Assembly (NCBI GenBank): GCA_030159075.1
Contig: BROG01000544.1
Span: 1-64,000, forward strand
Length of the DNA stretch: 64,000 nt
Reading direction: 5' to 3'
From: Atrina japonica
Taxonomy: Eukaryota > Mollusca > Bivalvia > Pterioida > Pinnidae
Shown piece by piece: positions 28,501 to 42,200 of the stretch. The position numbers and the translations under genes were made by a program. The first letter of the stretch is position 1. Each line of letters opens with the position of its first letter. The notes under the pieces were generated by a model. That model was not told the origin of the DNA. It ran no database searches and saw only the letters and a program-made list of their open reading frames with translations.

Positions 28501-31500
28501 AAGTTGAAATCGGATGAGTCGAATTTCCAGATATGTAAAAGATGAACAGCTGGTCCCAATTTGTATGGACAGAAAAACTTGTCAATTAAACTTTCGGATA
28601 TCAGGAATTTCGGATATCTCAAAAGTAATAGGGGTGATCCATTGAGTTCCCAGATTCCACTGTATTAAAATGAGCTTCAGTTCTATAAGGTTTTAAATCA
28701 AGCACAATACCAAAACATTTTCTGTCTCTACGAGTTATTTTTTATTTTAGGCTGTGACCATGGACAGCATGGATGATTCTTCACAAACTTCCAGTATGGT
28801 AGATGATTCATTCTTCATTGTCCGAAAGTGTGTCAGGTAAAACCCCTCCCAAACCTATCCATCTCTTTTTCAGAATTAAAGAGATAAAAGGGGTATTAGC
28901 TGTGTTTTTTTTTTAATTCTTCCTGTTTTTACTACAAAAATTGACATACAATAACAAAAAAGAGATATACATAGATGTACAAATTCTTAAATTCCTACAT
29001 ATTTTGTGAAAATGGCATGAGAAACCCAGATTTGCAATTATTCATTTGCAATTGATTAATTCAGCCTTATTACTTGTATATGCATACCACATTGGACCTG
29101 ACCTTATTTTAAAAAAGTATATAGGGATATAAGATTTTGTATAGCTGTTTATAGCTCTTATTTGTTATTGTACATCAAGTACAAGTAGTGAAAATAGAAA
29201 AAATCAAAATAATTCTTTGCATAAATACAGCCAATGCCCCTTTAAAGTAATTGATATTTTTCTGGCAAAGATCTAAGTGATACATCTTATTAAAATGTTT
29301 AATTGCTTTTTGTGTTGGTTGATAAAAACTTGCAGAACTATGAGACAAATTTGCTGATTTTCTTTTTCTTCTCAAGTGTAATATAATCAGTAGTAATAAT
29401 ATCTGTTGTTGAATTTTACTTATGATATTTTTTGTATCAATTAAAGACGATCCATATCAAGTTCAAGTGTGGATGGATTCTGTGCTATGTTGAACCACGC
29501 CAGCACAGTTTTGGAACAGGATTTTCGAGAAGTGTTACTTTCTCATGTGAGAGCAGGTTTTCCTTCTGGGTTTGACCTAACTCAAGCATACAACATGGTG
29601 CAATCAAGTATACAACAAGGAAAAATACAAAGTTCCGACACCGAAAAAGCTAAAAGTTTATTTCTGGTATGGTTCACATACAGTATAACTTCGATGAGTC
29701 AACTTCAAAGAGTCTAATTTCTCGATGTTTCGAACTATTCACAAAGTCACGAATAATTTTGATATTTATCACTACTTATAAGCATTTTATAATTCAAACT
29801 TTTAGGAGTCGAATTTCTCGATGTTTCGAACAAATTCTTGGGCCCATATCTATAGAAAGAACAAAAATTTCTACATATAATTTGAAGTCAAAATTTACAT
29901 GTGTATGAAGTCGCAAAGTTAATTCTTCTCATAAACACTCAAAATGTTTTAATTTCACGAAAATTAGTTAAATTTAGCTTTAATTATAATTATTATGTCG
30001 GTTTATGTCTTCAATGGTTTAAAAGCTGTCATATTCACACTATAGAATGTCTGAAACCAAAAAACGTATGATTCTCAGTTACCATCCATGAGTCAAAGTC
30101 TTGATGTTTCGATCTTTTGTAGGTTGTCCCTCGAACTTTGACTCATGGAAGTTCTACTTTATTATGATGTTTTAGGTTTTCATATTCCAACTGAGATGAT
30201 AGATTTGTTTGGTGGGTAGTTTCCATCAAATAACTTTAGTTTGTTACTTTCACCAAATTTGGTGTAAAGAATTCATGAGTTCATGAAGCCATAGCGTTTC
30301 TGAATCACTTCTTTTAAAAACTTATTATCAATTTAATTAGATACGATGGTCATATTGTTCTAATTTTTTGTTGCTGTATCAGTTTACAATTCATCCACGG
30401 CGGAAAGTCACATGGATACTACATACAAATGCTCTAACATTGACATGTTATTTTCATGTATTGTAGGTGTCTCTAAATAATGCTGGAGTTAGCTGTGAAA
30501 ACTGTAAAGCTTTGAAAGCAAGTCTAGAGGTAAGTGACATATAAGCTACAATACATTGCCTGACAGATCAGGACCTAGTGTACAAAGCAAGTCTGACAGA
30601 TCAGACCTGGTGTACATAGCAGGTCTGACAGAGCAGGACCTAGTGTACAAAGCAAGTCTGACAGAGCAGGACCTAGTGTACAAAGCAAGTCTGACAGATC
30701 AGGGCCTAGTGTACAAAGCAAGTCTGATAGATCAGAGCCTAGTGTACAAAGCAGGTCTGATAGATCAGAGCCTAGTGTACAAAGCAAGTCTGACAGATCA
30801 GGACCTAGTGTACAAAGCAGTGTATAAAGCAAGTCTGACAAAGAGGTTTGACAGATCAGAGCCTAGTGTACAAAGCAGGTCTGACAGATCAGGACCTAGT
30901 GTACAAAGCAGGTCTGACAGATCAGGACCTAGTGTACAAAGCAAGTCTGACAGATCAGAGCCTAGTGTACAAAGCAGGTTTGACAGATCAGAGCCTAGTG
31001 TACAAAGCAGGTCTGACAGATCAGAGCCTAGTGTACAAAGCAGGTTTGACAGATCAGAGCCTAGTGTACAAAGCAAGTCTGACAGATCAGAGCCTTTTGT
31101 ACATAGCAAGTCTGATCAGAGCCAGTGTACAAATGGTGTACAGATCAGAGCCTAGTGTACAAAGCAAGTCTGACATTTCAGGGCCTTGTGTACAAAGCAA
31201 GTCTGACAGATCAGACCTTTTGTACATAGCAAGTCTGACAGATCAGGACCTGGTGTACATAGCAAGTCTGATAGATCAGGACCTAGTGTACAAAGCAAGT
31301 CTGACAGATCAGACCTGGTGTACATAGCAAGTCTGACAGATCAGGACCTGGTGTACATAGCAAGTCTGACAGATCAGGACCTGGTGTACATAGCAAGTCT
31401 GACAGATCAGGACCTGGTGTACATAGCAAGTCTGACAGATCAGGACCTGGTGTACATAGCAAGTCTGACAGATCAGACCTGGTGTACATAGCAAGTCTGA

Positions 31501-34500
31501 CAGATCAGGACCTGGTGTACATAGCAAGTCTGACAGATCAGGGCCTAGTGTACAAAGCAAGTCTGACAGATCAGAGCCTAGTGTTCAAAGCAAGTCTGAC
31601 AGATCAGGGCCTAGTGTACAAAGCAAGTCTGACAGATCAGACCTGGTTTATATAGCAAGTCTAACAGATCAGGGCCTAGTGTACAAAGCAAGTCTGACAG
31701 ATCAGACCTGGTTTATATAGCAAGTCTGACAGATCAGGGCCTAGTGTACATAGCAAGTCTGACAGATCAGGGTCTAGTGTACAAAGCAAGTCTGACAGAT
31801 AAGGGCCTAGTGTACAAAGCTGACAGATCAGAGCCTAGTGTTCAAAGCAAGTCTGACAGATCAGGGCCTAGTGTACAAAGCAAGTCTGACAGATCAGACC
31901 TGGTTTATATAGCAAGTCTGACAGATCAGGGCCTAGTGTACAAAGCAAGTCTGACAGATCAGGGCCTAGTGTACAAAGCAAGTCTGACAGATCAGGGCCT
32001 AGTGTACAAAGCAAGTCTGACAGATCAGAGCCTAGTGTACATAGCAAGTCTGACAGATCAGAGCCTAGTGTACATAGCAAGTCTGACAGATCAGGGCCTA
32101 GTGTACATAGCAAGTCTGACAGATCAGGGCCTAGTGTACAAAGCAAGTCTGACAGATCAGGACCTAGTGTTAAAGCATAACACAAGAATAAACATATTGT
32201 TAAACTGTAGTAACATAGATATAAGTATAAACATATTGTTATACTTAATAACACTGGGTATAAATGTGTTAAAAAGTAATAACACAGATATAAGATAAAC
32301 ATATTGTTATATACTTAATAACACTGAAAGCAAGTCTGTTTAAACAGATCATAGGTATAAGTATACATACTTAATAACACTGATAAGTATCAATGTACTG
32401 TTAAACTGTGTAACATAAGCAAGTATGACATTGTTATACTTCATAACACTAGTGTATCAATGTATTGTTAAAGTAGTAACAGATCAGTATAAACCTAGTG
32501 TTATACTTAATAACAGATAAGTAAATGTACAGTTAATCTGGGTCTAGTGTAAGTAAAGCAAGTCTATACTTAATAACAGGGATAAGTGTTGTATTGTTAA
32601 ACTGTCTGACATAGATCAAGTATAAACTAGTGTTATAAGCAAGTAACACTGATAAGTATAAATGTATTGTTAAACTGTAGTAACAAGATATAAGTCTAAA
32701 CATTGTTATACTTAATAACACTGATAAGTATAAATAGCATTGTCTGACAGATAACAGAGCCTAGTATAAACATAGCATACTGTAATAACACTGATAAGTA
32801 TAAATGTATTGGTAATAACACTAGTATAACATAACATATTGTTATACAGAACAGAGCCTAGTATTGTTACTATAATAACAAGATATAAGACAGTTATCTG
32901 TAAACTGTATAAACATATTGTTATACTGTAATAACACAAGTATAACAGTATTGTTAGGGCCTAGTGTACAGATATAAGTATAAACATATTGATCTTAATA
33001 ACACTGATAAGTGTAAATATTGTTAAACTGTAATGACAGATATAAGTATAAAACATATTGTGTACTGTAATAGCAGGTCTGACAGATCTATTGTTAAACT
33101 GTAATAACACAGATAAAGTATAACACAAGTTATTAATAACACTGATAAGTATAAATGTATTGTTAAACTGTAATAACATAGATATAAGTATAAACATATT
33201 GTTATACTTAATAACACTGATAAGTATAAATGTATTGTTAAACTGTAATAACACAGATATAAGTATAAACATATTGTTATACTTAATAACACTGATAAGT
33301 ATAAATGTATTGTTAAACTGTAGTAACATAGATATAAGTATAAACATATTGTTATACTTAATAACACTGATAAGTATCATTGTATTGTTAAACTGTAGTA
33401 ACATAGATATAAGTATAAACATATTGTTATACTTAATAACACTGATAAGTATAAATGTATTGTTAAACTGTAGTAACATAGATATAAGTATAAACATATT
33501 GTTATACTTAATAACACTGATAAGTATAAATGTATTGTTAAACTGTAGTAACATAGATATAAGTATAAACATATTGTTATACTTAATAACACTGATAAGT
33601 ATAAATGTATTGTTAAACTGTTAAACATAGATATAAGTAAACATAGATATAACACTGATATAAAATGTATTGTTATACTGTAATAACACAGATATAAGTA
33701 TAAACATATTGTTATTGTTAACACTGTAAGTATAAATGTATTGTTAATAGTATAATAAGTAGTATAAACATATTGTTATACTGTAATAACACTGATAAGT
33801 ATAAATGTATTGTTAAACTGTAATAACACAGATATAAGTATAAACATATTGTTATACTGTAATAACACTGATAAGTATAAATGTATTGTTAAACTATAAT
33901 AACACAGATATAAGTATAAACATTGTTATACTGTAAACTGTATAAACATATTGTTATACTGTAATAACACTGATAAGTATAAATGTATTGTTAAACTATA
34001 ATAACACAGATATAAGTATAAACATATTGTTATACTTAATAGCACTGATAAGTATAAATGTATTGTTAAACTGTAATAACACAGATATAAATATAAACAT
34101 ATTGTTATACTGTAATAACACTGATAAGTATAAATCTATTGTTAAACTGTAATAACACAGATATAAGTATAAACATATTGTTATACTTAATAACACTGTA
34201 TAAAGTATAAATGTGTTGTTAAACTGTAATAACACAGATATAAGTATAAACATATTGTTAAACTTGTAACACTGATGTATAAATGTATTGTTAAACTGTA
34301 ATAACACAGATATAAGTATAAACATATTGTTATACTTAATAACACTGATAAGTATAAATGTATTGTTAAACTGTAATAACACAGATATAAGTATAAACAT
34401 TTTGTTATACCGTATTTTATAGCCTATAGGTCAATATGGGGGATAGGTCGAATGGCCGTTTTTTGGCAAAAATTCAGGATTAAGTATTAGATAGGTCGAA

Positions 34501-37500
34501 ATGGAGGACAGGTCGATGTCGGCAGAGATGGAAACATGAATGGGAGAACACAAAAATGCATCGTTTATGTTTAATAACTGCTAACACGATTGTAGCCTAT
34601 TAAAATAATCAGAGTGATCGGCCTATTTTACAATACAGTATTAAATAGGAGTGATTAAAAAAGCATATAAGTTGCATCATATATATATATTTAACATCAC
34701 TTATATTACTCGTGTGTACTGATTATGTAAGCATGATGTTACCTGTCAAATCATCATTAAATTCTTTATGCTGTTTACCCAAGCGACCTCAATCCTAGTC
34801 TTATCCTTACATTGACCTAAATTATTATGCTGCTGCAATTGTCAAACAATTAAATACTCAAGGTTTAGTGTCAATTAATTTATGTAACACATTTTCCAAA
34901 ACTTTCCCAACTTCAAAGACTGCCGCGCGATCCTTATCAGTTGAAGGTCACGTTCCAGTGAACACAGCTTGTAGTGTCCAGAAAGTCTGAATGAAGACTT
35001 CACCTTCACAGTGGGGTGCCGAGATAAGGGAATCATACAAAAGTATAAACTGTCCGGTATAAAATATAATGTAAATGATGTATTTTTATTACGCAGTTTC
35101 TGACACAGTCTTGAATCCCAATGATTTTGTCACTTGAAAGATGATTATTTTGTCACTTGCACCACAGTGCACTACGCACACACGAGGTCACATTTAATAG
35201 TCCTATTAAGTGTAAATACAAATGGGTGTTTGGAGTAGGCCCCTAGATTATCCTGTGGAAAATTTTGAATTACGATGTTAAAATGAGGAATTGCAGATAC
35301 AAGTTAAATATTTCACTATTTTTTTAAAGATAAGTCGATGCGGTGAATAGGTCGAGGTCACAACTTTGGAGAAAAAAATATCGACCTATAGGCCGTAAAA
35401 TACGGTACTTAATAACACTGATAAGTATCAATGTATTGTTAAACTGTAATAACACAGATATAAGTATAAACATATTGTTATACTTAATAAAACTGATAAG
35501 TATCAATGTATTGTTAAACTATAATAATGTAGATATAAGTATAAACATTTTGTTATACTTAATAATACTGATATAAGTATAAATGTATTGTTAAACTGTT
35601 ATAACACTGATATAGATATAAACATTGTTCAACTGTTATAACACTGATATAGATATAAACATATTGTTCAACTAATAATACTGATATAGAGATATAAAGT
35701 ATCAAATGTTATTGTTAAACTATAATATTGTCAACTGTTATATAAGTATAAACATTTTGTTATACTTAATAACACTGATATAGATATAAACATATTGTTC
35801 AACTGTTATAACACTGATATAGATATAAACATATTGTTCAACTGTTATAACACTGATATAGATATAAACATATTGTTAAACTGTTATAACACTGATATAG
35901 ATATAAACATATTGTTCAACTGTTATAACACTGATATAGATATAAACATATTATTCAACTGTTATAACACTGATATAGATATAAACATTGTTCAACTGTT
36001 ATAACACTGATATAGATATAAACATATTATTAAACTGTAATACAGTTAAACATAATGTTTTGTTATATTTTCTCTACAAATATCATGTTTGTATGTTTTT
36101 ATATTATTTTTATTAAGCCACCATTTTCTATTTTTAATTTTGCAGGATGAAGTGACCAAGTCTTTCAGTAATTGCTCAGATCAAAGCAAGGCTAAATTCC
36201 AGGTGAAGATTTCTTGTTTTTGTATAATCTGCACTGGTTGCCATAGATATAAGACAATATTTCTTAACTTCATTCCTCATTCACTGACAAATAGATTTAA
36301 ATTTGGTAGTATTGGTGGCGGCATCTGTTCTAACATTTCACTATAGATTAATAACACTGACCCCTGACTTTGCCAATGACAGAGATCAACCACTGTTTTA
36401 ATCGGACTTTTATCCGATTTATCAAAAAATATCCCGCGCTGATTTCAACTGTTACTCCGATAAAAAAAATCCGGATCTAGTTACTTTACAAAATCCGGAT
36501 TTGTTCATTTCCGAGTCCGTGATTGTGTTTTTTTTTATAATCTGGTCATTGAATGGAATATAACTTAATACGTTGAGTGAGAATGTTATAAAGCACATTG
36601 TTCAACAATAGATATAATACGCCGGATATTAGAAAGACTGCAAAAACACTGAACATATTCCGGTCAGATACACAACAAATTCCCATGTTCAATAAATCTC
36701 GAAAAGGGTCTCACTTTGCCTACTGCACTGTGTCTGATGTGAACTTAGAGGCATTAATTTGCATATTGTTAAAACTGTAATAACACTGAAATTAAAAATC
36801 AAACCATATTGTTACATTTACCCCGTTTAATGATTCTCTGTAACAAACTGATATAGTGACATTCACCAATTTTATTAACAACATTCCCATTGCCGTGTAA
36901 TACAGTAAAAGTGCCACTTATAATGTTGAATTGCTTATATTAAATTACAAATGCTGGATTGTTTGTATGTTAAAGGACTTTATATTATTTTTATTAAGCC
37001 ACTTCATTTTCTATTTTTATTTCTTGCAGAGTATTGAAAAAGTGAAAAAAAATTAAGGAAAGTAATCTGAAATTTTTCACAGAGTAAGATATAAAGCATT
37101 GGCTAAGTCCATTTCCATGTGAAGTTTTTTTTCTTGTTTTTTGAAATAATATGCACTTGTAACTTGCCATGAAAACAAATTACATGTCCTGTATTCATGA
37201 TAACAAGCTAAGTTGTTTTCTGAGTCCTTGTTTACATTGCCTTTTTACACCTTGACAATTTTTATGCAATTTTATATTTTTTAGTCATTGGTGGTTCGTC
37301 TTTTTTTAAATCATAATTTGCTTCCAGGAGAGCCCCTAATGCAGGATTTTGCTTCTTATTACCCCAGAGCTTCTGGGGGCCTTCAACACAGACCCCCGGA
37401 CGCCGCTTTAGCACCAATCACAAGACTTTTAGTGTCAATTTTGCTTTGTATATCTCTGCAAAGAGAAAAACTGATTGTAATTAATCAAAGAGTAAGGTTG

Positions 37501-37843
37501 AATTAATCAATTACAAGTGAATAATTGCCAAACTGGGTTTCTCAATCAATTTTCACAAAATATATAGGAATTTAAGATTTTTTATGGCCTGTGTAATTCT
37601 CCTTTTTCATTATTGTATATCAATTTTAGTAGTAAAATGGAAAGAATTAAAAAAAAAAACACAGCTAATGCCACTTTAAACATGTTAAACCTTAGCCATT
37701 AAAAAGAATCATACATTCATTAGATGGTTCAGCTCAGCTACAGAAATGGTAGCAAAGGTACCACATTTGAAATTTGTCCTTGAGTTCAGTTTGAAATGAA
37801 TCTATTTTGTAACAACATTTGAAAGTATGTGATACGCTTATAT

Positions 37844-37897
<54 letters not shown>

Positions 37898-39198
37898 GTG
37901 TTGAATCTAGGATCTGAAAAGGGCACACAAAATCAGTGTAAAAGGGCACACAATTTCAGTTTGAAAGGGCACTTTATACGCGTAAATTGGTTCTGAAGGC
38001 ACCTGCACTAGAATATGTGCATATTCTTGGGGCTCCACAAATAAATTTTAAATACTTTTCTTTAAAAATGTTAGAAAAAAACCCAAAAGATAGTTTTTCT
38101 AGAAATAGAATTATTTAATAATTTTTTTCAATGAAAAAAATGGCACAAGAGCTAGTCCTGGCCTGATATTTTATTTTTTGTTTTTGTTTTGTTTTGCTAA
38201 TCCAGAAATATATATATTATATAGGAATCTAAAAAAAATAGTTGTGAAATTAGTCTATTGATTAATTAAAACAAGCTAGTAAAAGTCTCAAGTTAAATAT
38301 TTGATACATAATTTACACTGTGATATGTGACAAAAATTATTTTCTAAATTGGTAATCGATTGTCATGCTTAAATTATCTAAATAAATTCAACAAATTTGT
38401 TAGATTTAGTCCTATTTTAATTTTTCCTCACTGTATCACATAGGAAAGGAAAAGTCCCGGAATTCCGGGAGTCGTGTGACACGAGGTCGATAAAGTCCGA
38501 GAACAAATTTGCTTTTGGATTTGGCAGAAGACTAGGCGGTTTATTCCCATTTACAGTATTTTCGCAGCGATTATGGCTTTAAAAAGTCTTTGGTGAATTC
38601 CTACATATGTACATGTATATTAGTACTTCGTACGACTTGCAACTACAAGGAATTTGCATGAATCGGTTTAAAATCAATGTGTCCGTGGACACAAGCTATT
38701 TTCCCACTCGCGAACTAGAGTCTGCATCAAACGATGAATTCAACCACATAGCAGCACATAACCTTCTTTAATGTGATATTTTGAAATAAAACATCATTTT
38801 ATTTGCTTGTACATATATTTTTACAAACATTTTATGTATACATTCAATTTTCTAGCCATTTGAAAATAGCAGATATTCAGCGAGTTTGCCGATATTCCAA
38901 ATCACCTACGAGTCGTTTGACTGCCCTATCTCGGATGATTACCTAAGGCTATTTAAACTGATCAACCGTGAAATATACATAGTCTTGACACGGGTAATTG
39001 GGGCAATTAACAGATTAAAGAGTAAACAACATGGATGGGGTTTCACAAGCAATTTCGCTAATGAATTGGTTTTTTTTTTGGGGGGGGGGGCGTTATTGGC
39101 GATTGACATCATGAAAAAGGGCATGGCGCTGGAAAAAAGGGCATGGCGCTGGGGAAAAAGGGCATGGCGCGGCGCCATGCTATGTTGCTCTAGATTCA

Positions 39199-39285
<87 letters not shown>

Positions 39286-42200
39286 TATTTCCTCCTCTTC
39301 TACAGAGCTGTCTGACAGACTTGGGCAATGTGGCCAACAGATTTAATGATGTGGTGGACTACGGAATGTCGCAGCTGAAAACCAACGCAATAAAACCACG
39401 TTTAAAACCACTGACTGATAATTATCTTTCCACAAATCACAATATATCCGAGGTAAGCTTAACCTGATATCTGGAGCCATATCATACATCTTATGCTTAA
39501 GGTTCATTTGCTTTATTGGAGCGTGTACTCGGTGAATGTTGTAAATTAAATTGAAGTATTATAACATGACTGTAATTCTCTGATTGGCCTCGACTGACAA
39601 GTATTGAGTATGGACAGTTCTGTTTGTAAAATTTGTTATTTCAATATTTCAGGAGGAATTTTCAAACTATGAGGCCAATGATCCATGGGTACAAAATTAT
39701 ATTTTACAAATTGATACCATGTTAGCTACATTTAAGGTAAGTTTTCTCTGAGTGTTGTTGTATTGCTGTTTAATGTCTCACTCAAGAATCTTTCACTCAT
39801 ATGGAGATGTCACCAAATGCCGGTGAAGGGCTTCAAATTTTGGCCTATCAGGGCTCTACATTAAGGATTTTTTTTTCACTTGTCCAATCGGACAGGTAAT
39901 ATCAAAAGTAACTTGTCTGAATCACAAATCACTTGTCAATAATTTACAAAGAAAAGTAATCATAGGATTACAAAAAAAAAAAAAAAAAAAAAAAATTAAT
40001 CTAAAAATTTAAAATAGAAATAAAAAAAACCTACTTGATAGAGAATATTCATCATACGACGAAAAATAAAAGCAACAACAACGATAGAGATTTTATCAAT
40101 AGAAAAAAAACCCAAACCAAATATGTGTATTCACACACTACTACAATAATGTCTAATACTTGCAACTTTTAAATTATACATCAAATGGATACAAATCAAT
40201 TTAGTTAGGGTTTGAAATAACAAATTATAAATATTGCTGATTATTTTAACTTGTCCTCTCAGACAAGTGCTTGGACAAGTGCTTAGGAAGATTTACTTGT
40301 CCGAGCTAATTTTCACCTGGACAAGGACAAGCAGACAAGTGTTAAGGTTGAGCCCTGCCTATTCATACATGTGATTTTTCCGACTGGAGGAAAAATTTCT
40401 GGATTTTTAGAGTTCTCTTGCCCCTCCTGTCAAGTTTCAGAATCTTCTGTCATTGGAAATTTCAAGAGTTGAAAAAAACCTATTATATATAATATGATAT
40501 TTATATTTTAGAATTAGTACGGTTATTATGATATTTATATTTTAGATTTATTACGGTTATTATGATATTTATATTTGAAAATTATTACGGTTATTATGAT
40601 ATTTATATTTATTGGTTTTTTTATTCCATTTTTGTTTTACATCCCCACCAAGAATTTTTTATTTATTTAATACCTCTCTAACAAATGTTGAAGTTCCACA
40701 AATTTTGCCCTGTGCTTTGGCCTTATGCTATTGCAGTGAGAGTTATGTAGCATGTCAAGTCTGCTATGGCCTTATGCTATTGCAGTGAGAGTTATGTAGC
40801 ATGTCAAGTCTGCTATGGCCTTATGCTATTGCAGTGAGAGTTATGTAGCATGTCAAGTCTGCTATGGCCTTATGCTATTGCAGTGAGAGTTATGTAGCAT
40901 GTCATGTCTGCTATTGCCCTTATGCTATTGCAGTGAGAGTTATGTAGCATGTCATGTCTGCTATGGCCTTATGCTATTGCAGTGAGAGTTATGTAGCATG
41001 TCAAGTCTGCTATGGCCTTATGCTATTGCAGTGAGAGTTATGTAGCATGTCATGTCTGCTGTGGCCTTATGCTATTGCAGTGAGAGTTATGTAGCATGTC
41101 AAGTCTGCTATGGCCTTATGCTATTGCAGTGAGAGTTATGTAGCATGTCAAGTCTGCTATGACCTTATGCTATTGCAGTGAGAGTTATGTAGCATGTCAA
41201 GTCTGCTATGGCCTTATGCTATTGCAGTGAGAGTTATGAAGCATGCCAAGTCTGTTTTGGCCTTATGCTATTACAGTGAGGGTTATGTAGCATGTCAAGT
41301 CTGCTATGGCACAGGACTATGGTTTTAAATCTCATTTGAAAAACCTGTGACTCACTTTGTATGCCGAATTGTTGGCAAAGGTACAATCACTTTCTTCATT
41401 TAAAGTCTGAGGTACGACCTGACACCAAGGATCCAACCAGAGACCTTTTCAAAGTAGTAATATAATGGTATTCAAATTCCCATTGGATTAAATGATGCTA
41501 GATAGGATATTGTTAGCTAGTATTTATAATAATCATAAGACAATTTTTTATCTCGGAATTACTCTTGTGAAATTGATTAAACAGGCCTTTGGCTTGTCCT
41601 GGATCTGAATGGCTTTGGGATGGCTAAGCATTCCTTTGGCTAATCCTGATGTCTGAATGGCTAAGCAGGCCTTTGGCTTATCCTGACATCTGAATGGCTA
41701 AGCAGGCCTTTAGCTAAGCCTGAAGTATTATTGGCCAGGCAGGCCTTTAGCTAAACTTGAATGGCTAAGTAGGCCTTTCTAATCCTGACATTTGAATGGC
41801 TAAGCAGGCCTTTGGCTAATCCTGACATTTGAATGGCTAAGCAGGCCTTGGGCTAATCCTGACATCTGAATGGCTAAGCAGGCCTTTGGCTAATCCTGAA
41901 GTATAAATGAGTAGACAGGCCTTTGGCTAAACTTGAATATGAATGACCAAACAGGCCTTTGGCTAAACCTGAAGTATGAATGACTAAGCAGGTCAAATTT
42001 CGAATATTCTTAGACTTAAGTCATATGTAATATTCATGGTGCCAGACTCAGGATTTTATCTCACAGTTTTTATTTTGTCTGTATGCAGAATGCATATCTA
42101 CAGTAAAAAGAATTTCCATTTACAATACTGAAAACACAGTCTACATTCTTTTTACACCTATTTATGTTACTCGCACGTATAAATTGTGCTTTTATACATT

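Noticed and set aside
30556..31560. Long open frames with an 11-residue period ([11 protein letters not shown] and [11 protein letters not shown] types, and their antisense versions)
   Set aside because: They exist only because the 33-bp unit is a multiple of three and lacks stops. They occur in several frames and both strands, and the exon 15 to exon 16 splice removes them from COG4.
33023..34400. Open frames rich in [10 protein letters not shown] or [10 protein letters not shown] repeats
   Set aside because: They are translations of the 75-bp satellite, open on both strands, with no start context or splice support.
38886..39467. 193-codon open frame ending in COG4 exon 17
   Set aside because: Its first two thirds run through transposon and TA-microsatellite sequence; homology begins only at 39306 after a proper acceptor.
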